From positions 434,001 to 498,000 of the forward strand of contig NZ_QGNA01000004.1 of NCBI RefSeq assembly GCF_003173615.1: 64,000 bases of DNA, in the 5' to 3' direction. Source of the stretch: Falsiroseomonas bella (GTDB lineage Bacteria; Pseudomonadota; Alphaproteobacteria; Acetobacterales; Acetobacteraceae). The notes beneath the pieces were generated by a model, which worked only from the letters and a program-made list of their open reading frames with translations, searched no databases and had not been told where the DNA came from. Of the stretch, positions 8,271 through 16,496 are shown in pieces (within the stretch, counting starts at the first letter, position 1; each line of letters opens with the position of its first letter). Made by a program: the position numbers and the translations under genes.

Positions 8271-8708
8271 CCGAACCTCCTTGCGCCCACGACCCGCGCC
8301 GGCCGGATGCGGCGGCGCTCCGGAGGTCGTCATTGCCTTGCCTATGCAACCGTCTCTTCAGCAAGCGTCGTGTAGGCAAGCGTCGTGCCAGGGCGTTCGA
8401 CCAAATAAATTCAAGAACTTGCAGGCGATCCGGCAGCACACGCGCAGGGATCGTAAAGTTTCTCGACAGGCCTTGACCGGCGGTCGCCCCCGGAAGCACG
8501 GCTCTGAACAGGGTCAGGGCTGCCGCCCGGGCGCGGCGCGCCGCGTCCTCATCGTCCAGACGCAGGTCACCGCGGGCAACCGCGTCGCGGCGCTGCCATT
8601 CCGCGCCGCGTTCGCTGACCAGGTGCGGCCGGCGCCGACGCGTCGCATGCTCTGGCCAGCCCCGCGGACGGCCGATAGCGTTCCCCGAAACCTTCAGCGA
8701 ATTGGCTC
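8271..8708. other. 438-bp intergenic region between divergent genes
   Basis: This gap separates the divergent PEP-CTERM gene and NCS2 permease gene. The part around 8400-8420 is clearly AT-richer (CCAAATAAATTCAAG), and a short direct repeat lies at 8361-8387. Open frames crossing it have no family resemblance or convincing ribosome binding sites. It probably holds the promoters of both flanking genes, but I cannot place them. Confidence 0.5.
8361..8387. repeat. Short tandem direct repeat, 15-bp period
   Basis: GCAAGCGTCGTG occurs at 8361-8372 and again at 8376-8387, separated by TAG. It lies about 90 bases upstream of the PEP-CTERM gene start on the other strand. It may be a binding-site pair or slippage; nothing further is visible. 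Confidence 0.5.
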
Positions 8709-10454
8709 ATGTCGCTTCTCACGGCACTGTCCGACAGTCTCGCGCGCGGCGCCGACCGGCCCATGCAGCGGCCCGCGGGCCTGGTCTATTGGCTCGACAC
8801 GCCCTCGCCGCTGGTGCCGAGCTTCTGGCTCGCGATGCAGCATGTCGCGGTGCAGTCCGTGTATTTCGTGCTGGCGGCGGCGCCGGCCGCGGCGCTCTCG
8901 CCCGACCCGGCCGAGGCGACCCGCTTCCTCTGCCTCTCCATTCTCGCGGTCGCGCTGTGGCAGGCGCTGCAACTGCTGACGCGCGGCCCGGTCGGATCGG
9001 GCTATCCGGTGCCGGCCACCCATGCGCCGGCGATGCTCGGCGCCTATGCCGCGGCGGGCGCGGCCGGGGTGGGCTTCGGCGGCGCAGCGGCGATGGTGCT
9101 GATCGCGGGAATCGTGGCGTCGCTGCTCAGCTTCGCGATGCGACGGCTGCGCGTGCTGATCCCGAACGAGGTCGCCGGCGTCGTCGTGATGCTGATCGGC
9201 GTGTCGCTGATCCTGCTCGGCACGCAGATCCTTGGCCTGCAGCCGGGCCGCACGGAGCCCGGGCCGCTCGCGGTGGTCGTGCTGCTGGCGAGCATCGCGG
9301 TCATGGCGCTGGTGGCGCTGAGCGGTACGAAGCTCGCGCGCCTCGCGGTGCTGGTGGGCGCGGCCTTCGGCGTCGCGCTGGCGATCGCGCTCGGCGAGGT
9401 GCCGGAGAATGCCGCCGCCGTCGTCGCGGCGAGTCCGTGGATCGCGCTGCCGCAGCCCTGGCTGCCGGATTTCGGCGACATGCAGCCGGCACCACTGGCC
9501 GCCTTCCTGCTGGCGCTGGTCGCCGCGAAGGCCTCCGCGGCGGGCGGCTTCCTGATGATCCAGCGCGCGGCCGATGCCGGCTGGACGCGGCCCGACCCGC
9601 CGGCGGTGCAGCGCGGCCTGCTGGCCAACGGCCTCTCCATCGTCGCGGCCGGCGCGATCGGCGCCGCGGCGCCGGGGCCGGCCACGGCGGCGGCAGGGCT
9701 TTCGGTTGCGACCGGCACGCTGGCGCGCCGCATCGTCTGGATCGGAACGGTGATCCTGGTCCTCGCCGCCTTCTGCCCGAAGATCGTCGCGCTGTTCGTG
9801 ATGGCGCCCGCCGCGGTGAAGGCGGCGACGCTGATCTACGTCTCCGGCTTCATCGTCGTGCAGGGCGCGCAGCTCGCCACCGTGCGGCTGCTCGACACGC
9901 GGCGCTCCATGGTCGTGGCGCTCGGCATGGGGGCGGGAATCACGGCGGCGGTGGCGCCGGCGGCCTTCGCGGCGCATGTGCCGGCGCTCGCTTCGCCGCT
10001 GGCGCTCGGGGCGATGATCGCGTTCCTCGCGAACCTGGCGACGATGCCGATGGTGACGCAGCGCGCCGAGCTGCGGCTTTCGCCCGCGGACGAGATGGCG
10101 GGCCGCGAAGCGAGCGAATGGGCGGCTGCGACCGCGCGAGGCTGGGGCCTGCGGCCGCAATCCGCGCGCCAGATGGAGCGTGCGCTGGTCGAGCTCACGG
10201 AGGTGCTGGCCGGGCGCGGCGTGGCCGAGGTGACGGTCGCTGCGCGACGCGGCGAGGATCGCGTCGAGCTGTCGCTCGCCTGGCAGGGCGCGCCCCTCCC
10301 GGAGGCTTCGGCGCGCCCGGAGGCCGAGGATCTGCTCGGCGACGACACTGCGCGCGACGCCTTCGCCGTGTGGCTGGCGACGCGCGAAGCGCTCTCCTTC
10401 GGCCAGCGCCCCGCCGCGGATCGCTGCGAGGCGCGCCTGGTGCTGGAGGATTGA
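8709..10454 (+). CDS. NCS2 family nucleobase permease with an added C-terminal soluble domain
   Basis: A 581-residue membrane protein. Residues about 35-450 form a hydrophobic multi-helix domain of the uracil/xanthine permease family; the family's Gln-His pair in the first helix is present (FWLAMQHVAVQS, residues 44-45). The substrate cannot be stated. Residues about 450-581 are soluble and not part of a normal permease, which usually ends near 430-460 residues. This tail contains QMERALVELTEVLAGRG and later alternating strands, resembling a degenerate RsbW/GHKL-type ATPase fold, but no clear nucleotide-binding glycine motifs are visible. It stands alone, with a convergent gene 16 bases downstream. 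The start ATG 8709 fits the first helix. Confidence 0.85.
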   Translation: MSLLTALSDSLARGADRPMQRPAGLVYWLDTPSPLVPSFWLAMQHVAVQSVYFVLAAAPAAALSPDPAEATRFLCLSILAVALWQALQLLTRGPVGSGYPVPATHAPAMLGAYAAAGAAGVGFGGAAAMVLIAGIVASLLSFAMRRLRVLIPNEVAGVVVMLIGVSLILLGTQILGLQPGRTEPGPLAVVVLLASIAVMALVALSGTKLARLAVLVGAAFGVALAIALGEVPENAAAVVAASPWIALPQPWLPDFGDMQPAPLAAFLLALVAAKASAAGGFLMIQRAADAGWTRPDPPAVQRGLLANGLSIVAAGAIGAAAPGPATAAAGLSVATGTLARRIVWIGTVILVLAAFCPKIVALFVMAPAAVKAATLIYVSGFIVVQGAQLATVRLLDTRRSMVVALGMGAGITAAVAPAAFAAHVPALASPLALGAMIAFLANLATMPMVTQRAELRLSPADEMAGREASEWAAATARGWGLRPQSARQMERALVELTEVLAGRGVAEVTVAARRGEDRVELSLAWQGAPLPEASARPEAEDLLGDDTARDAFAVWLATREALSFGQRPAADRCEARLVLED

Positions 10455-10470
10455 GGCGCGGCGCGGTCGC

Positions 10471-11442
10471 TCAGCCCGCCTTGATGCCGAGCTCCTGCAC
10501 CAGCGCGATGTAGCGCGCCTGCTCGCTGCGCATGAACGCCAGCAGCTCCTCCGGCGTGCCGGGGGAGGGCTCGGCGCCCAGCACCGCGAGCTTCTCCCGC
10601 ACTTCGGCGCTCAGCAGGATGTCGCGCGCGGCGGAATTCAGCGCAGCGATGGCGGCAGGCGGCGTGCCGGCGGGCGCCAGCAGGCATCCCCAGGAGGTCG
10701 CGCCATAGCCCGGGAAACCCTGCTCGGCGACGGTCGGCAGGTCGGGCAACAGGCGCGAGCGCGTCGGGCCGGCCAGTGCCAGCAGGCGCAGCGTGCCCGC
10801 CTGCACATGCGGCGCGACGGAGGCATAGGCGTCGAACATCATCTGCGTGCGCCCGGCCAGCAGGTCGGCATGCGCGGCAGTGGAGCCGCGATAGGGCACG
10901 TGCTCCATCTCGACGCCCGCGCGCTTCAGCAGGTCGGCGGCGAAGATGTGCGGGTTGGAGCCGTTGCCGGAGGAGGCGAAGGCCGCGCGGCCGTTCTGCG
11001 CCTTCGCCCAGGCCATCAGTTCCTGCACGGTGCGCGCAGGGTTCGAAGCCGGCACGACGAGCACGAGCTGCACATGTGCCGTCAGCGTGATCGGCGCGAA
11101 ATCCGCGATGGGGTCGAAGGGCAGGTTCGGGAACAGCGCCTTGTTCACCACATGGGAGGAGGCGACCATCGCGATGGTCGTGCCGTCGGCCGGCGCCTTG
11201 GCAACCGCTTCCGTGCCGATGATGCCCGAGGCGCCGGCGCGGTTCTCCACCACGCCGGACTGGCCGAAGGGCCCGCGCAGCCGCTCCGCGATCAGCCGCG
11301 CGGTGATGTCGGACGCGCCGCCCGCGGTGTAGGGCACGATGAAACGCACCGGGCGATCCGGCCTCCAGCCCTGCGCCTGCGCGGCGACGGGCAGGGCGAG
11401 CGCGGCCGCGGCGAAGGCGCGGCGGGTGATGCGTGCGGTCAT
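10471..11442 (-). CDS. Bug-family tripartite tricarboxylate receptor (solute-binding protein)
   Basis: A 323-residue periplasmic binding protein of the Bug (TctC) family. The signal peptide contains an Arg pair (ITRRAFAAAALALPVAAQAQG) that may use the Tat route. The family signature RPVRFIVPYTAGGASDITAR follows, then the usual two-lobed fold. These receptors normally bind carboxylates and work with TctA/TctB membrane proteins, which are absent here. It lies 19 bases downstream of the MR/MLE dehydratase gene on the same strand, behind a GGGAGG ribosome binding site. It may deliver a sugar-acid substrate to the same pathway or serve as an extracytoplasmic sensor. Confidence 0.93.
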   Translation of the reverse strand: MTARITRRAFAAAALALPVAAQAQGWRPDRPVRFIVPYTAGGASDITARLIAERLRGPFGQSGVVENRAGASGIIGTEAVAKAPADGTTIAMVASSHVVNKALFPNLPFDPIADFAPITLTAHVQLVLVVPASNPARTVQELMAWAKAQNGRAAFASSGNGSNPHIFAADLLKRAGVEMEHVPYRGSTAAHADLLAGRTQMMFDAYASVAPHVQAGTLRLLALAGPTRSRLLPDLPTVAEQGFPGYGATSWGCLLAPAGTPPAAIAALNSAARDILLSAEVREKLAVLGAEPSPGTPEELLAFMRSEQARYIALVQELGIKAG

Positions 11443-11461
11443 GGTGTTTCCTCCCGTGTTG

Positions 11462-12631
11462 TCAGTAGGCGGGCTTGACCGGGAACCAGCCCGGCCGGCG
11501 GTCGTCGAGATAGGCGCCCTCGATGCGGCTGACGGCGTGGCGTTCCACCGCCGCCTCGTCCACCGTCACGCCGAGGCCCGGCCCGGTCGGCACGGCGAAG
11601 CAGCCATCCTGCAGGTCGAAGGTTTCGCGCACGATGTCGCCGGCGAGATGCGCATGCTCGGTGTCGAGCGCGATCGTCATGTTCGGGATGGCGGCGGCGA
11701 GATGCAGATAGGCCGCCTGCGACAGGCCGAGCTCCGCGCCGGAATGCAGCGTGACGGGAATGCCGACGCCCTCGCAGATCGCGGCCTGCTTGATGACGGG
11801 CCAGAGCCCGCCCGCCTCATGCGGGTCGAGCAGGATCACGTCGGCCGCTTCCGCACGCACGATGTTGGCGACGTCGGAGAGCGTATAGGCGCTCTCGTCC
11901 AGCGCGATCGGCACGGGCTGCGACTGGCGCAGCAGCGCATGGCCGGCCAGGTCGTCGAGCTCCAGCGGCTGCTCGATGTATTGCAGGTCGAATGGGCGCA
12001 GTTTCTCGAGCATGCGTTTCGCCGTGCCGGGGGTCCAGGCGCCGTTGACATCTGCGCGCAGCATGAGGTCGGGGCCGATCACCGCGCGCACGGCACGCAC
12101 CAGCGCGACGTCGGTCGCTTCCGACATGCCGACCTTCACCTTGAAGCTGCGATGGCCGCGCGCGAGATAGGCGCGCGCCGCCTCCGCCGCGGCGTTCGGC
12201 TCGCTTTCCAGGATGTAGGCCGCCATCTCCGCGCGATCGCGCCACAGGCCGCCCCAGAGGCGGTGCAGCGGCTGGCCGCAGGCGTGGCCGAAGGCGTCCC
12301 ACATCGCCATCTCGACGGCGCAGATCGCCATCACCGCGGCGCGCTTGTGATGGTAGTAGCCGGCGCCGAGCACGTGGCGATGCAGCGATTCCGCCTGGTC
12401 CACGGTCTTCGTCAGCGCGATCGGCAGCACGATGCGTTCCAGCACGGCGGGGATCGCATCCAGCAGGCAGATCGTCTCGCCCCAGCCGACCGTGCCGTTC
12501 GCCGTCTCGATGCGCACCACCAGGCGCGTCGCGCCGCTGCGCCGGCCGGAGGCCCATTCCATGTCGGAATGGAAGGGCATGCGCAGCATCCAGTGCTTTG
12601 CGGCGACGATGCGGAGCGGGTCGCTGCTCAT
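11462..12631 (-). CDS. Mandelate racemase/muconate lactonizing-family enzyme, probable sugar-acid dehydratase
   Basis: A 389-residue enolase-superfamily enzyme. Catalytic and metal residues align closely with mandelate racemase: KVK at 164-166, Asp194, Glu220 (YIEQPL), Glu246 (ALDES), Asp269 (ILLDPHEAGG) and His296 (TLHSGAE). The Lys-x-Lys plus Asp-His pair marks the MR subgroup, whose members include many acid-sugar dehydratases that turn aldonates into 2-keto-3-deoxy acids. The exact substrate cannot be read from sequence. Its start overlaps the SDR stop by 4 bases, and it sits in an operon with a lactonase fusion and an SDR, which supports a dehydratase step. No partner aldolase is present. 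Confidence 0.9.
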   Translation of the reverse strand: MSSDPLRIVAAKHWMLRMPFHSDMEWASGRRSGATRLVVRIETANGTVGWGETICLLDAIPAVLERIVLPIALTKTVDQAESLHRHVLGAGYYHHKRAAVMAICAVEMAMWDAFGHACGQPLHRLWGGLWRDRAEMAAYILESEPNAAAEAARAYLARGHRSFKVKVGMSEATDVALVRAVRAVIGPDLMLRADVNGAWTPGTAKRMLEKLRPFDLQYIEQPLELDDLAGHALLRQSQPVPIALDESAYTLSDVANIVRAEAADVILLDPHEAGGLWPVIKQAAICEGVGIPVTLHSGAELGLSQAAYLHLAAAIPNMTIALDTEHAHLAGDIVRETFDLQDGCFAVPTGPGLGVTVDEAAVERHAVSRIEGAYLDDRRPGWFPVKPAY

Positions 12632-13422
12632 GCAAACCTCAAGGGTGTTCGCCCGGTCCAGGCGCGGATGCGCGGGCTGACGACGGCGGCGGCCATCTGC
12701 GCGGTAAGGCCGCCATCCACCGGCAGGTCCACGCCGGTGATGAAGGCGGCGGCGTCGGAGGCGAGGAAGAGCGCCGCATCGGCGACATCCTCCGGCCGGC
12801 CGAGACGGCCGAGCGGATAGGCTTCCTCGGTCAGGCGCACATCCTCCGGCTGCAGCTTCGCCGCGAAGGCTTCGGTCACGATCAGCCCGGGCGAGAGCGC
12901 GTTCACGCGGATGCCGAAGGGGCCACATTCCACCGCCATCTGGCGCGTCATCGCATGGATGCCGCCCTTCGCCGCGGCATAGGCGGCGACGCAGGGCTGG
13001 CCCTGCATGGCGTTGACCGAGGCCATGTTGACGATGGCGCCACGCCCGCGCGGCCGCATCGCGCGAACCGCCTCGCGCGAGAGGCGGAAGGCGCTGCGCA
13101 GGCAGATGGCGAGGGTCGCGTCCCAATCCTCGTCGGTGGTGTCCAGCAGCGGGCGCACGGTGGTCACGCCCGCGTTGTTCACCAGCACATCCGGCCCGCC
13201 CCGCGCGATGGCGGGCGCGAGGATGCGCGCCGGCGCATCGTCGTCGGCGACATCGGCGAAGACCTGTTCCGCGGCGGTCTCCGCGGCGATGCGCGCCAGG
13301 CCGCCGGTGTCGCGGTCGGCGAGGACCAGCCGCGCCCCCGCCGCGGCGAAGCGCAGCGCGATGGCGCGGCCGATGCCCGCGGCGGCGCCGGTGACGACGC
13401 AGAGCTTGCCCTCCAGCGTCAT
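12628..13422 (-). CDS. SDR-family NAD(P)-dependent oxidoreductase, probable sugar dehydrogenase
   Basis: A 264-residue classical short-chain dehydrogenase. The cofactor motif TGAAAGIG is at residues 11-18, an NNAG motif follows, and the catalytic Ser (NMASVNAM) and Tyr-x3-Lys (AAYAAAKGG) are intact, as is the PxDGG-like VDGG near the C terminus. The C terminus runs about 20 residues past the usual end. Asp in LADRD after strand 2 favours NAD+. It overlaps both neighbours by 4 bases (ATGA), so translation is coupled to the ABC permease and the dehydratase. In this context it most likely oxidises a sugar to its lactone, with the SMP-30 domain hydrolysing it next. The substrate is unknown. Confidence 0.92.
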   Translation of the reverse strand: MTLEGKLCVVTGAAAGIGRAIALRFAAAGARLVLADRDTGGLARIAAETAAEQVFADVADDDAPARILAPAIARGGPDVLVNNAGVTTVRPLLDTTDEDWDATLAICLRSAFRLSREAVRAMRPRGRGAIVNMASVNAMQGQPCVAAYAAAKGGIHAMTRQMAVECGPFGIRVNALSPGLIVTEAFAAKLQPEDVRLTEEAYPLGRLGRPEDVADAALFLASDAAAFITGVDLPVDGGLTAQMAAAVVSPRIRAWTGRTPLRFA

Positions 13423-14258
13423 CCCTTCACCGCCCCGGCCGTCAGGCCTTGCACGAACCATCGCTGCACCAGCGCGAAGGCGATCACCACCGGCAGCGAG
13501 GCTACCAGCGAGGCCGCCATGGCCGCCCCCCAGTCCTGCCGCATCTCGCCGAGCTGCGACATCAGCAGCCCCGGCCCGACGGTGCGCAGTTCCGGCGAGG
13601 TGACGAGCGTCATCGCATAGAGCAGGTCGTTCCAGGCCCACATGAAGGAGTAGAGCCCGACGGTGACCAGGCCCGGCACCGAGACCGGCAGCACCACGCG
13701 CAGCAGGATGCCGAGCTCCGACGCGCCATCGATGCGCGCGGCCTCCATCAGCTCCTCCGGCAGGCGCACGAAGTAGGAGAACAGCATGTAGGTGCCGGTC
13801 GGCAGCGCGAAGACGATATAGGCGATGGTCAGGCCGAGCCGGGTGTCCAGGAGTCCCGCCGCCTGCAGCAGCGGATAGAGCGAGATCAGCAGCACCGCGA
13901 AGGGGAACATCTGCGCCGAGATCATCAGCGCCATCAGCGGCTTGCGCCCGCGATAGCGGAAGCGCGCGAAGGAATGCGCGGCGAGCGTCGCCAGCACCGT
14001 CGTCAGCAGCGCCGCCCCGCCCGCGGTCAGCAGCGAGTTGGTGAGCCACAGCGGCAGGTCGCCCTGCCCGAGCACGCCGCGAAAGTTGTCGAGCGTCGGC
14101 GCGGCCGGCAGCAGCGTGGGAAAACGAACAAAAATCTCGGCGGTCGGCTTGAAGGCGGTGGAGACCATCCAGAACACCGGGAAGCCGAGGAAGGCCGCAA
14201 GGACGAGGAAGGTCGCCGCGAAGACCCAGCGCGCGGAACGGGAAGCGAAGTCGAGCAT
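13419..14258 (-). CDS. Carbohydrate ABC transporter permease, MalG type
   Basis: A 279-residue inner-membrane permease with six predicted helices. The cytoplasmic EAA loop, which touches the ATPase, reads EAARIDGASELGILLRVVLPVSVPG. It pairs with the MalF-type permease encoded 4 bases upstream and overlaps the SDR start downstream by 4 bases. Together with the upstream binding protein it forms a sugar importer, but no ATP-binding subunit is encoded in the operon or elsewhere in the window. Confidence 0.94.
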   Translation of the reverse strand: MLDFASRSARWVFAATFLVLAAFLGFPVFWMVSTAFKPTAEIFVRFPTLLPAAPTLDNFRGVLGQGDLPLWLTNSLLTAGGAALLTTVLATLAAHSFARFRYRGRKPLMALMISAQMFPFAVLLISLYPLLQAAGLLDTRLGLTIAYIVFALPTGTYMLFSYFVRLPEELMEAARIDGASELGILLRVVLPVSVPGLVTVGLYSFMWAWNDLLYAMTLVTSPELRTVGPGLLMSQLGEMRQDWGAAMAASLVASLPVVIAFALVQRWFVQGLTAGAVKG

Positions 14259-14262
14259 CGCC

Positions 14263-15186
14263 TCACGCCTCCTTCATCACGCCGCGCAGGCGCAGGAAGG
14301 CGGGGCCGACGATGGTGAGGAACCACACCACCCCGACCGCCGCGGCGAGGCCGAGGTTCCACGCCTGGAAGGCCTGGCGCTGCACCTCCACCGACATCAC
14401 GGTGGTGGCGCGCACCGGGCCACCGCCGGTCATCGCATAGATCACGTCGAACTGCTGCAGGTTGCCGAGCGCGCCGAGCACCAGCAGCACCGCGATGGTC
14501 GGGCGCAGATGCGGCCAGGCGACGTGGCGGAAGACATGCCAGTTGCCCGCGCCGTCGATCCGCGCCGCCTCCACCTGCTCGCGCGGCAGGGATTGCAGCC
14601 CGGCCAGCAGGAAGGCGGAGAAGAGCGGGATGGACAGCCATGTCTTCGCCGCCACCACGCCCGCCATCGCACCCGACGATGTCGCGAGCCAGGCGACCGG
14701 CTCGTCCAGCACGCCGAAGGTCAGCAGCACCGCGTTGAGCAGCCCGTATTGCCCGTTCAGCAGCCAGGCCCAAAGGAAGGCCACGACGGTGGAAGGCAAC
14801 ACCCAGGGCAGCAGCGACAGCGCACGCACCAGCGTGCGGCCCCGAAAGCGCTCGTTCAGCACGATCGCCCAGGCGAGACCGAGCGCGAAGGTCGCGGCCG
14901 TCGCCAGCACCACGAAGACGACGGTGACGATCCAGGTGCCGAGGATCGTCCCGTCTTCCCATAACTGCACGAAATTGCCGAAGCCGATGAAGACCGGCTC
15001 GGTCGTCATCAGCGTGTCCTCGTAGAAGGCGCGGCGCAGCGAATCGAGGAAGGGAAACAGGATCACCGCGCAGAACACGACCATCGCGGGCAGCACGAGC
15101 AGCAGGCCCGTGCGCGCCTGCGCCCGGGCCAGCCCGCCCGGACGCGGCGCTTGCCGCGCCGGCTGCCGTGCGATGGCGAGGCTCAT
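14263..15186 (-). CDS. Carbohydrate ABC transporter permease, MalF type
   Basis: A 307-residue membrane permease. The EAA loop is EAARIDGAGNWHVFRHVAWPHL, typical of the MalF/UgpA branch. The N terminus carries a short cytoplasmic extension rich in Arg and Pro before the first helix. It lies 3 bases after the binding-protein stop and 4 bases before the MalG-type gene. The three proteins form a CUT1-like importer; the energising ATPase must come from another locus. Confidence 0.94.
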   Translation of the reverse strand: MSLAIARQPARQAPRPGGLARAQARTGLLLVLPAMVVFCAVILFPFLDSLRRAFYEDTLMTTEPVFIGFGNFVQLWEDGTILGTWIVTVVFVVLATAATFALGLAWAIVLNERFRGRTLVRALSLLPWVLPSTVVAFLWAWLLNGQYGLLNAVLLTFGVLDEPVAWLATSSGAMAGVVAAKTWLSIPLFSAFLLAGLQSLPREQVEAARIDGAGNWHVFRHVAWPHLRPTIAVLLVLGALGNLQQFDVIYAMTGGGPVRATTVMSVEVQRQAFQAWNLGLAAAVGVVWFLTIVGPAFLRLRGVMKEA

Positions 15187-15189
15187 GCG

Positions 15190-16476
15190 TCAGGTGCGCC
15201 GCTGGTTGGCGGTGGCGCGGCGCAGCCGGTTCGCCATGTCGCCGATCGCCTGGGCGGGCGGCTTGGTCTGCAGCAGCGCCGCCTGCACTTCCTCGCCGAC
15301 GATGTTGGTGATGTCGGCGGCGTTCGGCCAGGTGGAGGGCTCGTCCATCTCCGCCGTGCCGGCGTTGCGCGCCCATTCCACCACATAGGCGTCGTCGCCG
15401 AGCTTCGCGAGCGCGGAGCGCGTGACGGGGAACAGCCCGACGGCGCGGAAGTAGCGCAGCTGCACCTCGTCATCCATCGCGAGGTGGCGCACCAGCTTCG
15501 CCGCAGCCGAATCCGCACCGATGCGGGCGCCTCGCGCATTCGGCAGCACCAGCAGGTGCCCCCACATCAGCGACCGGGTCGCATCGCCGGTGCGCAGCAC
15601 CGGCGTGGCGAAGGCCGCGACATTGGCGTCGAAGGCCGCGCCCTGGCCGGAATTGTCCCGCGCGAAGCCGCGGGCGAGCGGCGCGTCGTGATAGAAGGCG
15701 GTGCGGTTCTGGCCGAACAGGCGGCGAGCGTCGGGCCGGTCCACGTCCCGCGCGATCAGCCCTTCCTTCGTCAGGTCCACGAGGAAAGTGAGCGCGGCGC
15801 GCGCCGCGTCGCTCTCCACCGCGACCTTGTCCTCGGCATCGAACAGCCTGCCGCCGAAGGTCCAGAGCCACACCTGGAAGTCCGGCGACATGGTCAGGTT
15901 GTTCTTGGTGGCGAAGGCATAGGGCACGACCTCCGCATTGGATCGCTTGATCCGCCGCAGCGCATCGGCGAAGGCATCCACCGTGCGCGGTGCCTCCGTC
16001 ACGCCGGCATCGGCGAGGACCTTCCTGTTCGCCACCATGCCGATCGAGGCCGCGGTCCAGGGCAGGCCGAGCTGCGCGCCGCCGACCTGGCCGATGCGCA
16101 GCAGGCCGGGATCGATCGCCTGCGCGATCTCCGCACCCAGCACCTCGCGCATGTCGGCGGGGCGCAGCACGCGGGCGAATTGCGGCAGCCAGCGCTCGGC
16201 GAGCTGCACCACGTCCTGCGGCTGGTTGCTGCGCTGGCGCAGCACCAGGTTCTGCTGCATCTGCGCCCAGGGGAAGCCGACGACGTCGAGCCGGATGCCG
16301 GGGTTGGCCGAACGAAACCCGTCGAAGGCCTGGGTCAGCACCGGCTTCGACGCTGCCTCGTCCTGGCTCCAGCCGACATAGGTCAGCGTCCCGCCTTGCG
16401 CGCGCGCCGTGCCGGAAGCCGCGAGCGCCGCAGCGCCGCCGAGCAGCGCGCGCCGTCCGAGTTTCGCATCAAGCAT
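15190..16476 (-). CDS. ABC sugar-binding protein, extracellular family 1
   Basis: A 428-residue periplasmic binding protein. The leader LGRRALLGGAAALAASGTARAQ has a twin-arginine-like pair and an AxA cleavage site. The mature part starts with GTLTYVGWSQDEA, typical of family 1 sugar receptors. The ATG at 16476 is chosen over one at 16482 because the AGGGAGG ribosome binding site touches the latter and is 6 bases from the former. It follows the IclR-SMP-30 gene by 20 bases. The ligand is unknown; the operon suggests a sugar that is metabolised by oxidation. Confidence 0.93.
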   Translation of the reverse strand: MLDAKLGRRALLGGAAALAASGTARAQGGTLTYVGWSQDEAASKPVLTQAFDGFRSANPGIRLDVVGFPWAQMQQNLVLRQRSNQPQDVVQLAERWLPQFARVLRPADMREVLGAEIAQAIDPGLLRIGQVGGAQLGLPWTAASIGMVANRKVLADAGVTEAPRTVDAFADALRRIKRSNAEVVPYAFATKNNLTMSPDFQVWLWTFGGRLFDAEDKVAVESDAARAALTFLVDLTKEGLIARDVDRPDARRLFGQNRTAFYHDAPLARGFARDNSGQGAAFDANVAAFATPVLRTGDATRSLMWGHLLVLPNARGARIGADSAAAKLVRHLAMDDEVQLRYFRAVGLFPVTRSALAKLGDDAYVVEWARNAGTAEMDEPSTWPNAADITNIVGEEVQAALLQTKPPAQAIGDMANRLRRATANQRRT

Positions 16477-16496
16477 GTCCATCCTCCCTTGCCTGT

